Translations under genes and position numbers: made by a program
Shown here: piece by piece, positions 23,518-33,592 of the stretch
Layout: each line of letters begins with the position of its first letter
Numbering within the stretch: the stretch's first letter is position 1
Assembly: GCA_021018815.1 (NCBI GenBank)
Contig: JAITYX010000028.1
Location: 3,489,001 to 3,553,000, forward strand
Source of the DNA: Talinum fruticosum
Taxonomy: Eukaryota > Streptophyta > Magnoliopsida > Caryophyllales > Talinaceae
Direction of reading: 5' to 3'
DNA: 64,000 nt
Notes under the pieces: model-generated
Databases searched by the model: none
What the model saw: the letters and a program-made list of their open reading frames with translations, nothing else
Told to the model about the DNA's origin: nothing

Positions 23518-24894
23518 TGAGTGGAAGTGGTTTGCTTTAGAAGAAGTTTGTGAAGTTGACGAATGCTTTTGAGAAGGAGATAAAGCAGAATGTACAACTC
23601 CTGGATTAGCTTGGAGAAGTCATGAGGGGTAAACAAAAGGAGCTCCAATCCTCTAAGAGTAAGTCCCCTAAATCTCCTCCAAGCAATACCAAACCTATCA
23701 ACAAGGGAGTTTCACTCCTCCTCCCTCAAAACCTTACGCCATCACTTCTTTTCCTGTACCAATACCCACTGCCCAATCCCTTTTGAGACCAAAACCCACT
23801 GCCCAACTTCTTCTCCACCACCCAAAAATCCACTTACCCCAACCCTTAGTATCCGTCCCCTTTTCCCACCAAAAATGCCCCATCCTCTCACCAAAGAAGC
23901 CACCTACTTCTCTCACCGAAACTCACTTCCCTTTCTTCCCTTCTACCATAAAATTTCTCGATCCCATAACCCAAAAACCGCCTTGTCACCATTGCAAACA
24001 ATAGGTGTACCCCTTTTCAAGCATAAGGAGATCCATGAGGAAGAGAATAAAAGTTAGAAGATAAAATTCATTGAGGGTCAAGAGGTGCCTTGAAGCAAGA
24101 AATCCAATCCAATATGAACTACCTCTAATGGATGATGAATATCGTGATCAAGAGCTTTTAGAGTTTGAGAAGTATCTTTTCTTCATTTCCAAGTCAAGTA
24201 GAAGAGCTTACTAGCAAGAAGGAAATCTACCCCACTCTTGAGACGGATACATGCTTCATTCAAGGAAACAAAGTTGAGGTAATAAGAGAGTCCTCTTCCT
24301 TAACTTTCTTAATCTCCTTTGCAAGTGTTTCTCGCTTCCACTCCTATCACTTTTGGCCACTAAATTAAGAAGAGTACAAATCCAATTATTCTACCCAATA
24401 CCATAAGGATTGCTCCTCCCTCATCCACAAAACGGACGTTTTTTCTTAACCTCCAAAATTCCCTATGTGAGACCAAGGAAGTTTGACGTGTCTTTTCATA
24501 TGGCCAAGGAAGTAAATGAAGCCAAAATTGAGGAGTGAATCAATTTTATTTATGAGTAAACACAGCCACCAAGATCCCCACAACATTGCTTCCAAAATAT
24601 GTGAAGTTAGGAGTCCTAAAGAGAGAATTGAGCAACCATTAATTCCCTCTTTTGAGTCTCTTGTTGGTGTCCTTGATTTGTCGATCAAAGCGTGTTCTAA
24701 GTTTGTGGTTTGGGATCATGGCTGTGATGAGTGCTACGGCAGGGAGCATGGAAAGGCTCCAAGGTCATTAGATAGGTAGCAAGTATCGAAACCAACAAGG
24801 GAATTAAGCCTAGCCTCGTTTCTATCAAGACCAGCCCAAGCCTTGTTGGGTATACTGCAAATTTGAGGACAAATTCTTCCCAACAAGGGGACGA
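23518..24894 (+). pseudogene. Short chromovirus internal region: gag start and pol end
   Basis: The internal region between LTR1 and LTR2 is only ~1.5 kb. At 23518 it begins MSGSGLL, followed after a stop by KKFVKLTNAFEKEIKQN, a lysine/glutamate-rich gag-like N-terminus also present at 39849. A proline-rich stretch follows (about 23700-23950), then acidic segments such as LMDDEYRDQELLEFEKY near 24130. The last bases before LTR2 (aatttgaggacaaattcttcccaacaagggg) are the usual close of a chromovirus pol frame with the polypurine tract. No RT or integrase is visible, so this is either an internally deleted copy or a non-autonomous derivative. Confidence 0.65.
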
Positions 24895-26652
24895 TGATGG
24901 ACGTACGACCACGGGGTATAAATATCATGAGTAGGAGTTAGGGGTGAGTAAAAAATCAGTGCATCGGTCCCAAACCCGGACCCGATTTGGACGCCGCCGA
25001 TCCAAACCTAGACCCGGTTGAACCGGGTCCGGGATAGGGTCTAATTTTCAGGAATTGGTCACAACCGGGCCCGGGACAGGTAGTGAAACACTCGGACCGA
25101 TTACCCAGTGTACTCGACTTATATTTTAAATATATATATATATATATAATTTACTGTAATTCTTTTTTAATTTGGGAGTCTTCTTTTCATAGTTAATGTT
25201 GGATTATTTGAGACATTTTTCTTTATGCTTTTTTCCATAATGTTTTTAAAATTTAAACTTGTAATTGGTATTTGTATTGCATGTGAATTCGAGACTTTTG
25301 TTTCATTATTGATCTTGGATTTAAAACTTTTGTTAGTAATCGAATTACGAGGTTGCATGCTTCGTATTATTAGAGTGAGTGTATTGGAAATATTAGATAA
25401 TTATAGGGGAACACATTCAAAAAAACAAAAATGAAAATATCACAAAAACTCAAATTATGAAGCAAACAACCGGATACCCGGCCCTGGACCCAATCCTAGC
25501 GGGCCAGCCACCAATTCCCGATTTCTAGATCCTGGTTCTAACCGGGTCTAGGACTAGGTCTGGCCAAAATGACCAGATACTCGGCCACGCTTTCCCTAGT
25601 AGGAGCCGATCCATGATTACACCAAGCTGGGTAAAAAGCATCTTTACCTCCAAACCACAAGCACCACAAGTCGCTTCGCCAAATGGCGTCATCCGTACCC
25701 ACTTCAACGAAGCATATTTCTCAAACGAATACTAATTTAGACTTCAAATTGTGTGCAGGTGTCCCATGATGTCCTATAGCAATGGGAATTATAGGAATTT
25801 TGATTATTATTGGAGAAAATAAATTAAGCAACAATCAAGTCAAACTGCCGGTTTTCCTCACCCGGTTTGACTAGTTTGGCTTATTGGCTGCATAGCTTTC
25901 GACGTATAAGTCCAATGGGGATCCTCGACATATGTATGGAAAACTAACTCAATAAGCTTTCCAGGGATACCTCATTTGACTCAATTGGATCAGTGTTGTT
26001 AAAGTTTTGCACGTTCGAGGTTAAGGTAAAATCTGTGAAAGCGACAACTACATGTCCCTTTCACCCTTTCGTACTACTTTTTTCTACAACGCTTTATTGT
26101 CTTTGATTTTTCTTTTTCGTTCCCTTTTCTGGTGTATGTTGTGTTAATCCTCATCCTAGGATGATCTTGTAAGGCTTAAAGCCATTGGATTAAATTTATA
26201 AACCCTACACTACTTAACACTCTGTATAAACAAGTGCCTTAGGTTGTAAAAATCGGTTTCGAAGTTAATGAATGCTTAGTGCATGAAAGTAGAGCAAGGC
26301 TCCTTCACCCTCAAATATCTAATGCGTATATTAATTATGGCGTAATTAAATGGTCTCTTAAGAGTCTAATTTTTCTTAAGGTGGTGTGTCTTATCCATTA
26401 AGTATAATTAGTAGCCCTAATTTTGCTTAGGTGGTTGCTCTTATCCAAGGCGGAATTAGTTTATATTGTTACTCACTTCTCGGAGTTCCCCTTTCCCAAA
26501 CCCTTAATCTTCTTCCCTTCATCTTTTCACTCATTTTTCTCTACCTTTTAACTCCTAGTTCCCCATAAATCACCCCCAACCAAGATCGTTTGCAACCCCC
26601 TCCTCATCGATTACAAAGCTGCCCAGTTTTGGAATTCGTGTGGATTACTTTA
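24895..26652 (+). mobile_element. Chromovirus LTR2, left part
   Basis: Begins TGATGGACG at 24895 just after a purine-rich tract (caacaagggg). Apart from the hAT-like insertion it matches LTR1 along its length (gtcctatagcaatgggaattat, then aggatgatcttgtaaggcttaaagcc). A TATA-like gtataaac lies near 26224. It breaks at 26652 where SIRE I inserted and resumes at 39322. Confidence 0.8.
24939..25598. mobile_element. Non-autonomous hAT-like element in LTR2
   Basis: 660 bp flanked by an 8-bp direct duplication (gtaggagt at 24931-24938, gtaggagc at 25599-25606). The left end is TAGGGGTGAGTAAAA and the right end is a decayed inverted version ending cccta. Subterminal arrays of ccgggtc in both orientations occur near each end. 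The AT-rich middle has a short TA run at 25131-25148. No transposase frame. The 8-bp duplication and the ends suggest the hAT superfamily. Confidence 0.75.
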
Positions 26653-28012
26653 TAAAGACTCATGTATAACTCTCTATCTCTCTATGGTTTTGATTTCAAG
26701 TCATTCTTAGTCTTTAAGAAACTTATCTTTAGGTTTTCACTACTTGTCTCACCTACTTAGAATGTATTTATTTTGTACAACACACTTTGTTGGGTTTCGA
26801 CCCACTCAAATGCAACTCGGACAGTTGTCATGAGTAAATAATTTCACGAACATATCTTATTATGAGCATTGACTTTATGAGTTAACTAAAAATGAATTAA
26901 TGTGCTAATTTTTATTTCTAAGTTAGTTTATTCAAAGAAATTATTTACATGATCAATTTGATGCATGGTGTTTCTATATTCCGAACATCTTAATCATTTA
27001 AAGATAGACACAAGATGGAATTTGAACCTATTGTATATTAGACTTAGGAAATTTCATTGTCTCAAGTTCGGGATAATTAAGCATTTAATTATGATAAATT
27101 AAGTTTTATCCTTTCCTAATCTTAGACAAAAGTATTTTTATACTTTGAGTACCACTTTGATTTGCTTTTGCCGTTTGATTAAACTATTTTAATATTGTTT
27201 TGAAAAGCAAAAGTAATCGGCTTTCAACCGTTAAACACTAGCGAGACTTGAAAGCACTTGTTTTAGGACAAGGCTCGGACACCATGTCGGGTTTGTTCTT
27301 TACCAAATCTGGTAAACTTTAACTTTGAGTCTAACGGCTGTTTCCAACCTAGATTTCAGTCATAACTAGTGGGATGGACTACTATTTGAGCCAAGGACCT
27401 AAGCACAACGTTCATATTTACAATGACTCCTTTTCTAAGTAACTCAAACTATCCTTTACAACAACTAGCAAAGCTTTCAAGTTCAGAACCAGTCACAACG
27501 GCTAACTTGCTTTGTTGTGTATAAATAGATGCCTTCTTACGAGACTTGAAGATTGCTAGACCTGAACGAAATGTACTCTTTCTAAATCTTCTAGGTTTTA
27601 CAACTCTGTTCTTAATTTTATACATTTTGAGTTGTAAAGAGAAAAGTCTTGTAATCACTCTTACATTTTTCAATTCTCTGTAAAGTTCCTTGACAGAGTT
27701 GTAAAGGTTAACTTAGCTCGGTTGTGCCAAGGTGTAAGGGTCATCTCGGTTAGGAAGTACTAGAACAAGTAAGGGAACTTCTATATCTAGGAAAATCTTG
27801 TAAGTTAATTGTCTAAGGGAGCAATTCTGTAAGAGTCGAGTCCTTGTGTTTTATGGATTTAAAATAGTGGATTTGACTTGGTGTTTGCATTAGGACTGTC
27901 TCGTGGTTTTATACCCCAGAAGGGTTTCCACTTATATTCTGTGTTCTGCAATTTTGAGTCCAATCTAGGCTCATAATAGTTTTCTAAGTCTTTTCTTTGC
28001 CAAAAATTTTCC
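26653..28012 (+). mobile_element. SIRE I 5' LTR, 3'-truncated
   Basis: Matches the 3' LTR at 37871 from its start (taaagactcatgtataactc) to ctttgccaaaaattttc. The last ~95 bases and the PBS are missing. The TATA box TATAAATAG at 27520 is conserved in all SIRE LTRs of this window. Confidence 0.83.
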
Positions 28013-28870
28013 AAGTTGATGAGACAGGAGTTTCAAATGAACATGATCGGAGAACTCAATTTATTTCTTGGATGGCAAACTAAGCAAGAAAAGGATACCA
28101 ACTATGTTCATCACTCAAAATATACCAAGGAGTTACTAAAGAAGTCCACGGTACAAGATATAAAACATGCAACAACACCAATGAGTAGCAGTGATAAACT
28201 CGACTCGGACGAGAAAGGAAAAGTCGTCAACCGGAAACTTTATAGAGGTATGATTGGATCTCTACTTTATCTGATGTATAGTAGGCTAGATATCATGTTT
28301 ATTATATGTCTATATGCAAGATTTCAAGCTTATCCAAACGAATAACATCTCACTATGCTCGAAGAGAATTTTTAGATATCTTGTAGAGACTCGGACACTC
28401 GGTCTCTCGTATTCTAAGGACTCACATCTTACTCCCACTCGGATACTCGGATGCTGACTATGTTGGATACAAGGTTGATAGAAAAAGCACCTCAGGAGCA
28501 TGTCAATTTTTGGGTCAATCACTCATCTCTTAGCACTCTAAGAAGCAAAATTGAATTGCTCGATCAACAGATGAGGCAGAGTAAATAGTAGCTTGAGCTT
28601 TTTGTGCTCAGATTTGATGGATCAAGCAACACTTGAAGGATTTTGCATAGTCATTCACATCTATCCAAATCAAGTGTGATAATCAAAGTGTCATCAAGAT
28701 TACCAAGAATCTAGCTCAGCATTAAAAAATAAAGCATATTGAGGTCGGGTATCATTTTCGAGAGACCACTTTGAAAAAGGTGATATTGAACTTGAGTTTA
28801 TTCCTACCAAATTTTAATTAGCTGATATTTTCACAAAACCTCTGAGTGAATATGAGTTTTATTTTATTAG
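28013..28870 (+). pseudogene. SIRE I RT C-terminus and RNase H
   Basis: Copia pol fragment. The first frame (28016-28345) reads MRQEFQMNMIGELNLFLGWQ, then YTKELLKK, KLDSDEKGKVVNRKLYRGMI and GSLLYL. The RNase H part follows with stops: GYSDADYVGYKVDRKSTSGA, then IKCDNQSVIKITKN, KHIEVGYHF and DIFTKPLSE. The YVDDI box and everything upstream are gone. The closest relative in the window is the 51.6-52.4 kb part of SIRE IIb. Confidence 0.88.
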
Positions 28871-29502
28871 GAATGAACTTGGCATGATGTTTACATGATT
28901 ATTTTATTGATTGAGTGATTACATGAGAATTAATGAGTTTGATTTTTTATTATATGTTCTAAGTGAATAACAAATGGATCAGTTGAACTAGAATGAAATT
29001 GAGTCTGTGAGTTATTAAGTTTCGAGTGTGTTACGAGTAACTCGGACTCATTACTAAGTCAGGCTTAGTTTATGAGAAAAATGTACATCAAAATTCTGAG
29101 ATCATCTATAAATCAATGGAGAATCTTAGAAATATTTTAGAAAATTTATTTTTCTCTCTCCGGCACGCAAACAATTAGTAAACTAACCATTAGAAGCAAG
29201 CGGTTTCAAGAAGTAAGCTGTTGCACACTTGGAACGCCAAATGGTCAAATAGTCTGTTACTCTAAGTGCTTGAGTCATAAATGCTTTTGTTCTATGAGAG
29301 CTATTGTTCTATAAATAGCACCTGTTCATTCTAATTCATTTGCTTTACTATCTCTTGCTCTCGGACCCTCTTCTCACTCGAACTCAAAATTCCTTCCTCA
29401 AATATTCTCAAATTTCAATCTTTTAACTCTCTACTCTTTCTCACTGGTTCACTTTCCTTCTCATTCACTTTCTCAAATCAAATATCTTTCATTCTCTCTC
29501 AA
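28871..29502 (+). other. SIRE I spacer between pol and env-like frame
   Basis: Non-coding. It matches the 52.4-53.15 kb spacer of SIRE IIb: a cttggcatgat box, cgagtgt/actcgg words, a tctctctcc stretch near 29153 and a pyrimidine-rich run up to the env-like start. Such spacers separate pol from the extra frame in SIRE elements. Confidence 0.6.
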
Positions 29503-31100
29503 ATATGCCTAAGAAAGGAAAGTGCATCCAAAGGAGGGTCAGCCACCAAAAAGGCTAGAACCCGAACTATTCGAGCCGAGAATCCTCAAAAGGATCCTTC
29601 TAAGGGCAAGGCACTTGCTTTTGATGACCAAAAACTCATCGTTGCCCAACACTAATTCATTGAAGAAAAATTCTTCTTAAGCACCAAACTTTCTTGGGTT
29701 AATCCGATCCTCCACACAGTACTTTCAACTATTTGTGTTTCTATAATTATATCTACCCCTAACTTGTCACTAAATTCTATGCTAACATGGTTGCAAGAGA
29801 CAACGTAGTTTCTTCCTTCATTCAAGGGAAAACTAGTCGCATCAACCTCTCTCTGCTTTATAAACTGTTTTATGTTCATACCCTTTTTATAAACTCGAAA
29901 CCCATTTTGTTCAATGAAATCGCTGACGATTTATTTGACAAATATGCCAAAGTTGTTCTAAAGTTCGAAAGAACTTTTCACGTGACTCGAGATGAAGCCT
30001 TAAGCTAGACTTCTATGGTTTATTTTGATGAGAACTGTGTTCTCTTTCTTTCCTTCTAATGAGAACCCCGACAGTAAGGTTCTTAAATTTCTTTATGGTA
30101 TTGTTAAAGAGTATGAGGTTGACCTCTTCCCTTTCATCATCAAGCGGATAGCTTCTGTTCCTAACGATCAAAAGAAACCCTATCTTCCTTTCGGGGCTAC
30201 GCTTACTCGATATTTTCACTCACTTCAAAGTGGATCTCCCCGATGATCCACTCAAATGCCTTGAGCCAGCCATCTGCATAGGTAGGGTTGAGCTTATCGA
30301 ACTAGGATACCAGGAAACTTCACCGGTGTTTCGATCCATTCTTCGAGCTTCCACCTCGTCCTCCGACTCGGAAAAGTTCTAAGGGTCCTCTTCTTGTTGC
30401 TGGACCATCTTCTTCTCAGCTTGCCCCTTCAATGGAATTACTTCGAAGGTGGCCTCCCAAATTACTACTCTTGCTAAAGAGTTATAATGAACTTTTGGCG
30501 CATTCTAGGCTTTCATGCCTATTTTAACTTAGCTTGAAGGATCGGCTCGGAAGCATATCGATCGAGTCAAGTCCTAGTCAACAAGATGAAAGAAGTCATC
30601 AAGCAATAGCGAGAGCAGATTTGCCGCCTTCAAGAGCACAAATCAAAGGCTGCTGAGGACTCGGAATCTCACTTTATAGAAGAATCATCCTCGAGTTCTC
30701 CAATTCTTATGACTTTGATGATGAAGAAGAAGAAGAACAAGAACAAGAACAAGAACAAGAACAAGAACAACAAGAAGAGACCGGAGTAGGCCAAGGGGAG
30801 AAGGAACCCGAGGAAATCTCCTCCTAACACACCGAGTCTACCTCGGAAGAGGTTGGGGATGTTGGTCGATCGCGAGCTTAACCTTCCACACAACCATCTC
30901 AAGTCGAAGAAGTTGAGGGCTCGGAACGAGGAGATAGAGGAACTACAACCTCCGGTACATCGATCTGCAACTCAAGTCCTAGATTTACCTCATCTCTTGC
31001 CGCCTCTTCCTTGCCCAGTAGTTTCCTCTCAAGGCTATGGATGCGGAAGAAGGGGTTCTCATTCTTCCTCCTCCATTCGCACTCGCTCCACCTCCCTCTT
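29503..31100 (+). pseudogene. SIRE I env-like frame, broken
   Basis: Extra frame after pol, as in SIRE/Maximus elements. It starts MPKKGK at 29503 (IIb starts MPKRGS in the same place). The best-preserved block is at 30025-30246: NPDSKVLKFLYGIVKEYEVD and a KKPYLPFGATLTRYF segment, resembling the shared domain of these env-like or 'putative plant transposon' proteins. A coiled-coil-like segment (REQICRLQEHKSKAAEDSE) lies near 30610-30670, then an EQ repeat, then a basic and acidic tail. Several stops and frameshifts are present. No convincing fusion peptide or furin site was seen, and an envelope function is not established for this family. The MULE starts ~280 bases downstream. Confidence 0.68.
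30728..30775 (+). repeat. Hexanucleotide repeat gaacaa in env-like frame
   Basis: Run of gaagaagaagaacaagaacaag type, about seven gaacaa units. It encodes a Glu-Gln or Lys-Asn run depending on frame and lies just after the coiled-coil-like segment. Confidence 0.85.
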
Positions 31101-31377
31101 GATTTTTTTTTGTCTAACATCTCTATCTCTCTTTTAATCCCTTCCTCGTTTATTTGGAAGAAATTCATAGGATGAGAGAAACGAAAGATAGATGTTTAGT
31201 TTAGGGGAGTTTAGTTTATTTTCATTTCTTTGTACTTCCTTTACGAGCATCAATGACATTTTATTATTTCTTAGCATCATTGACTTGTATTATCCATATC
31301 TTATTATTTCTACTCGATTTATGCTCCGAGACTTGTTCTTATGTTTTGATGATTTTTTCTCGAAAACTTTACTTACC
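31101..31377 (+). other. SIRE I 3' untranslated part before the MULE
   Basis: Contains gtttaggggagtttagttt, which matches SIRE III's post-env sequence (gtttaggggagttttctct on the minus strand near 60835). It therefore belongs to SIRE, not to the MULE. Confidence 0.6.
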
Positions 31378-31605
31378 GATCCATTTAAGTATGGGTAAAT
31401 ATTTATTCGACCCACTAATTTTAGATAAATATTTCGGGTCCATCAAAATTTGGTTAAAAATAATATTGAATCAAATCCGACAGGAAACTTTAATTTTCGG
31501 TTAATGTGATGATGTGTCCATGGAAATGAGATTTTTCCCTTACTCAAAACCCTGCCCATGTGCTTTCAGCTGATGAAAAGGAGAGAAAAAGTTAAAACCC
31601 TAATT
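31378..31605 (+). repeat. MULE left terminal inverted repeat
   Basis: Pairs with 37463-37687. Shared blocks include ccatt.aagtatgg.taaat, ctaattttagataaatattt, ggttaatgtgatgatgtgtc and gatgaaaagg. Mismatches are scattered. Confidence 0.88.
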
Positions 31606-31833
31606 TCATTTTAAATTAATCCTCCACCCAACTCCCTATTATATAATGCCCCCTTTCAACCTTCTCTTTCTTCTTGCTCAATCTATATCTGCCATTAGCT
31701 CTCTCTTCTTTCTCATTTTAAGTTTGGTTATTTAGTACAAATAAAATTTAATCTCATGTGGTTATATTGAAATTTTGGTGTATGAAATTTAATACATTGA
31801 TTTAATATTGCTTAAGGAAATGGATAGAAGAAA

Positions 31834-32194
31834 ATGCATAGCTCCTCTAGTTGTAGAGGGCCAAAAGCTGGCTACTTTCAATATAAGGTGGAAGTTAATT
31901 GCCCAGAATGTGGAAGTATTGGAGATATAAAGTTATCAAGTTCTCGTGTAAATCCCGATAGGTTATTTTACAAATGCTTGAATTGTGGAAAATTCATCAA
32001 GTGGGCAAACCCGGTCATTGAACAAGGTAGTATAGTATATGAGAATGAAGGAACTAATAGGATGACTGAGCAACTACAACTGACAGATAAAAAAGGTGCT
32101 TGTTGAGATGAATGGGAGAATGCTAATTATAATTTGTTTAATTTTTACACTCGTTGTAGTCGTTGCTTGTGAAATGTTGTTGTTTGGGGTATGA
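31834..32194 (+). CDS. GRF-type zinc-finger protein with C-terminal membrane segment
   Basis: The open frame runs 31834-32106 (90 codons, MHSSSSCRGPKAGYFQ...). Residues ~22-54 form a GRF-type zinc finger: CPECGS, then the NPDRLFYKC block, CGKFIKW. The ligands appear as C-x2-C ... C-x2-C, with the family's F-W pair kept as F-I-K-W. The frame stops at 32104-32106, but one base over it continues as LVEMNGRMLIIICLIFTLVV up to the stop at 32192, giving one hydrophobic membrane helix at the end. GRF finger plus C-terminal helix is a common plant small-protein layout, so a one-base slip in the A run at 32089-32094 is likely. It lies inside the MULE, opposite to the transposase. Function unknown; GRF fingers bind nucleic acid in characterised proteins. 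Confidence 0.72.
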
Positions 32195-33029
32195 GAATGA
32201 ATGTTACAATTAGAAAAAAGTCTCATTTGGGGTAGAAATTATTTTGTACTTGAAGTAATCAGTTTTAGCAATTGAAAGAAGTTGTCATTTGAAAAACAAC
32301 TAGAGCATATATAATGAGTATGAGATCGAAGCAATGAGTAAGTAAACATAAATGATCAATGTTCAAACAATTTTAGTAAAAGGTAAGAAAAATGATCAAT
32401 ATTACGAAACTTAAAAATAAGTAATATGAATCACAATCTTTCACAAACACAACCAATGTTAATAAAATAAGGCTTCCAAATCATAATCCTTCATAATCCT
32501 TCACAAACAGATATATCACACCAAGGGGGACAGTTTCCTTGACAAACACAAATATTATACTTGAGACATAGTTTCAGTTACAAACATAAATAGTTTCCAA
32601 ATGACAATCATTCACAAACACAACCAAAGCCCAAAAAATCACAATGTTTGAGAAATAATCGATGTTCTCCTTTCAGTCAAACTGGTTTGAAACAAAATAA
32701 AGGAATTTCACTACAACATAGTGGTGGCCTTGGAATGAAGAGCAGTAGTAATGAGGAAAACTGAAAAAAAAAAAAAAAAAACACAGCATTAGGGGTTGTT
32801 CATGACGAAAAATTGAACTGGAAAGGAAAACAAAGAAAGGAGCAAAATGAGGTTTTTATGATGCCAAACCGTAACACCAGACAAGATGAGGAAAACGAAA
32901 CAAAAAGACAACGAGCATTAGGGGAGGTACCTTATACTGCAATAGAGTAGAAGTAAAAGAAAAGAAAAAGAGGCCGACGTTGAAGAAACATAAGTTCAAG
33001 AAATAGATCAAGTGAGGTACCTTATACTA
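32195..33029. other. MULE intergenic stretch
   Basis: AT-rich, no domain. It contains repeated cacaaacacaacca and caatcattcacaaa phrases (about 32440-32630) and an A run at 32764-32780. It lies between the 3' ends of the GRF gene and the transposase relic, so both terminators could be here. Confidence 0.4.
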
Positions 33030-33475
33030 CGGAGGTTGATGAAGAAGGTTGGTTGGCTTTACCTTTCTTGCCCTTTTTGTTGGGGCTTTTCCTTTACGAG
33101 GCCTACTCATTTTTGTCCTCTTTTCCTCTTGTAGCTAGGCTTATCGGTGCCCTTCAATATTTAAAGCAGTCCATTCTCTCTATGACTCCTTTTGTTATGT
33201 CCATGTTCATTGCATTGACTACATCTTAGGGTGGTGTTTTTGCTGAACTGCTTCCTCTTCTCGGTGATGGCCCTTCTCCTCTCGGTGGTAGGTCTTCCTC
33301 TTTTAATGTTAGTAAAAGGGGAAGTAGCTTGAGGAATTCTACTTCATCCCAGAAAATAGGGTCCGGAATCGGATTCATGCACACATCATATGTTTGGAGG
33401 TACTTCTCAAGAGTGAAGGCATCATGCACATATGATTGAAGGTCTCCTCTTTCACTTAAAGTACACCTTGTAGCA

Positions 33476-33592
33476 TGCTTACAAGGTATCCCATATATGC
33501 TGCAAACCTTACAATCATACCAACCGAGGTATCCCATATATGCTTACAAGGTATCCCACATATCCCATATATGCTGCAAACCTTAGAATGAG
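33476..33592 (-). repeat. ~65-bp tandem duplication in SWIM finger coding region
   Basis: tgcttacaaggtatccca and ccatatatgctgcaaacctt occur twice in succession, so the CKVCSIYG..GIPCKH segment is encoded twice. The second copy shifts frame relative to the first. Confidence 0.82.

Noticed and set aside
23734..24057. Overlapping Pro/His/Ser-rich and Gly/Trp-rich ORFs on both strands
   Set aside because: They come from the C-rich, A-rich proline-coding stretch of the degraded gag; no independent gene is supported.
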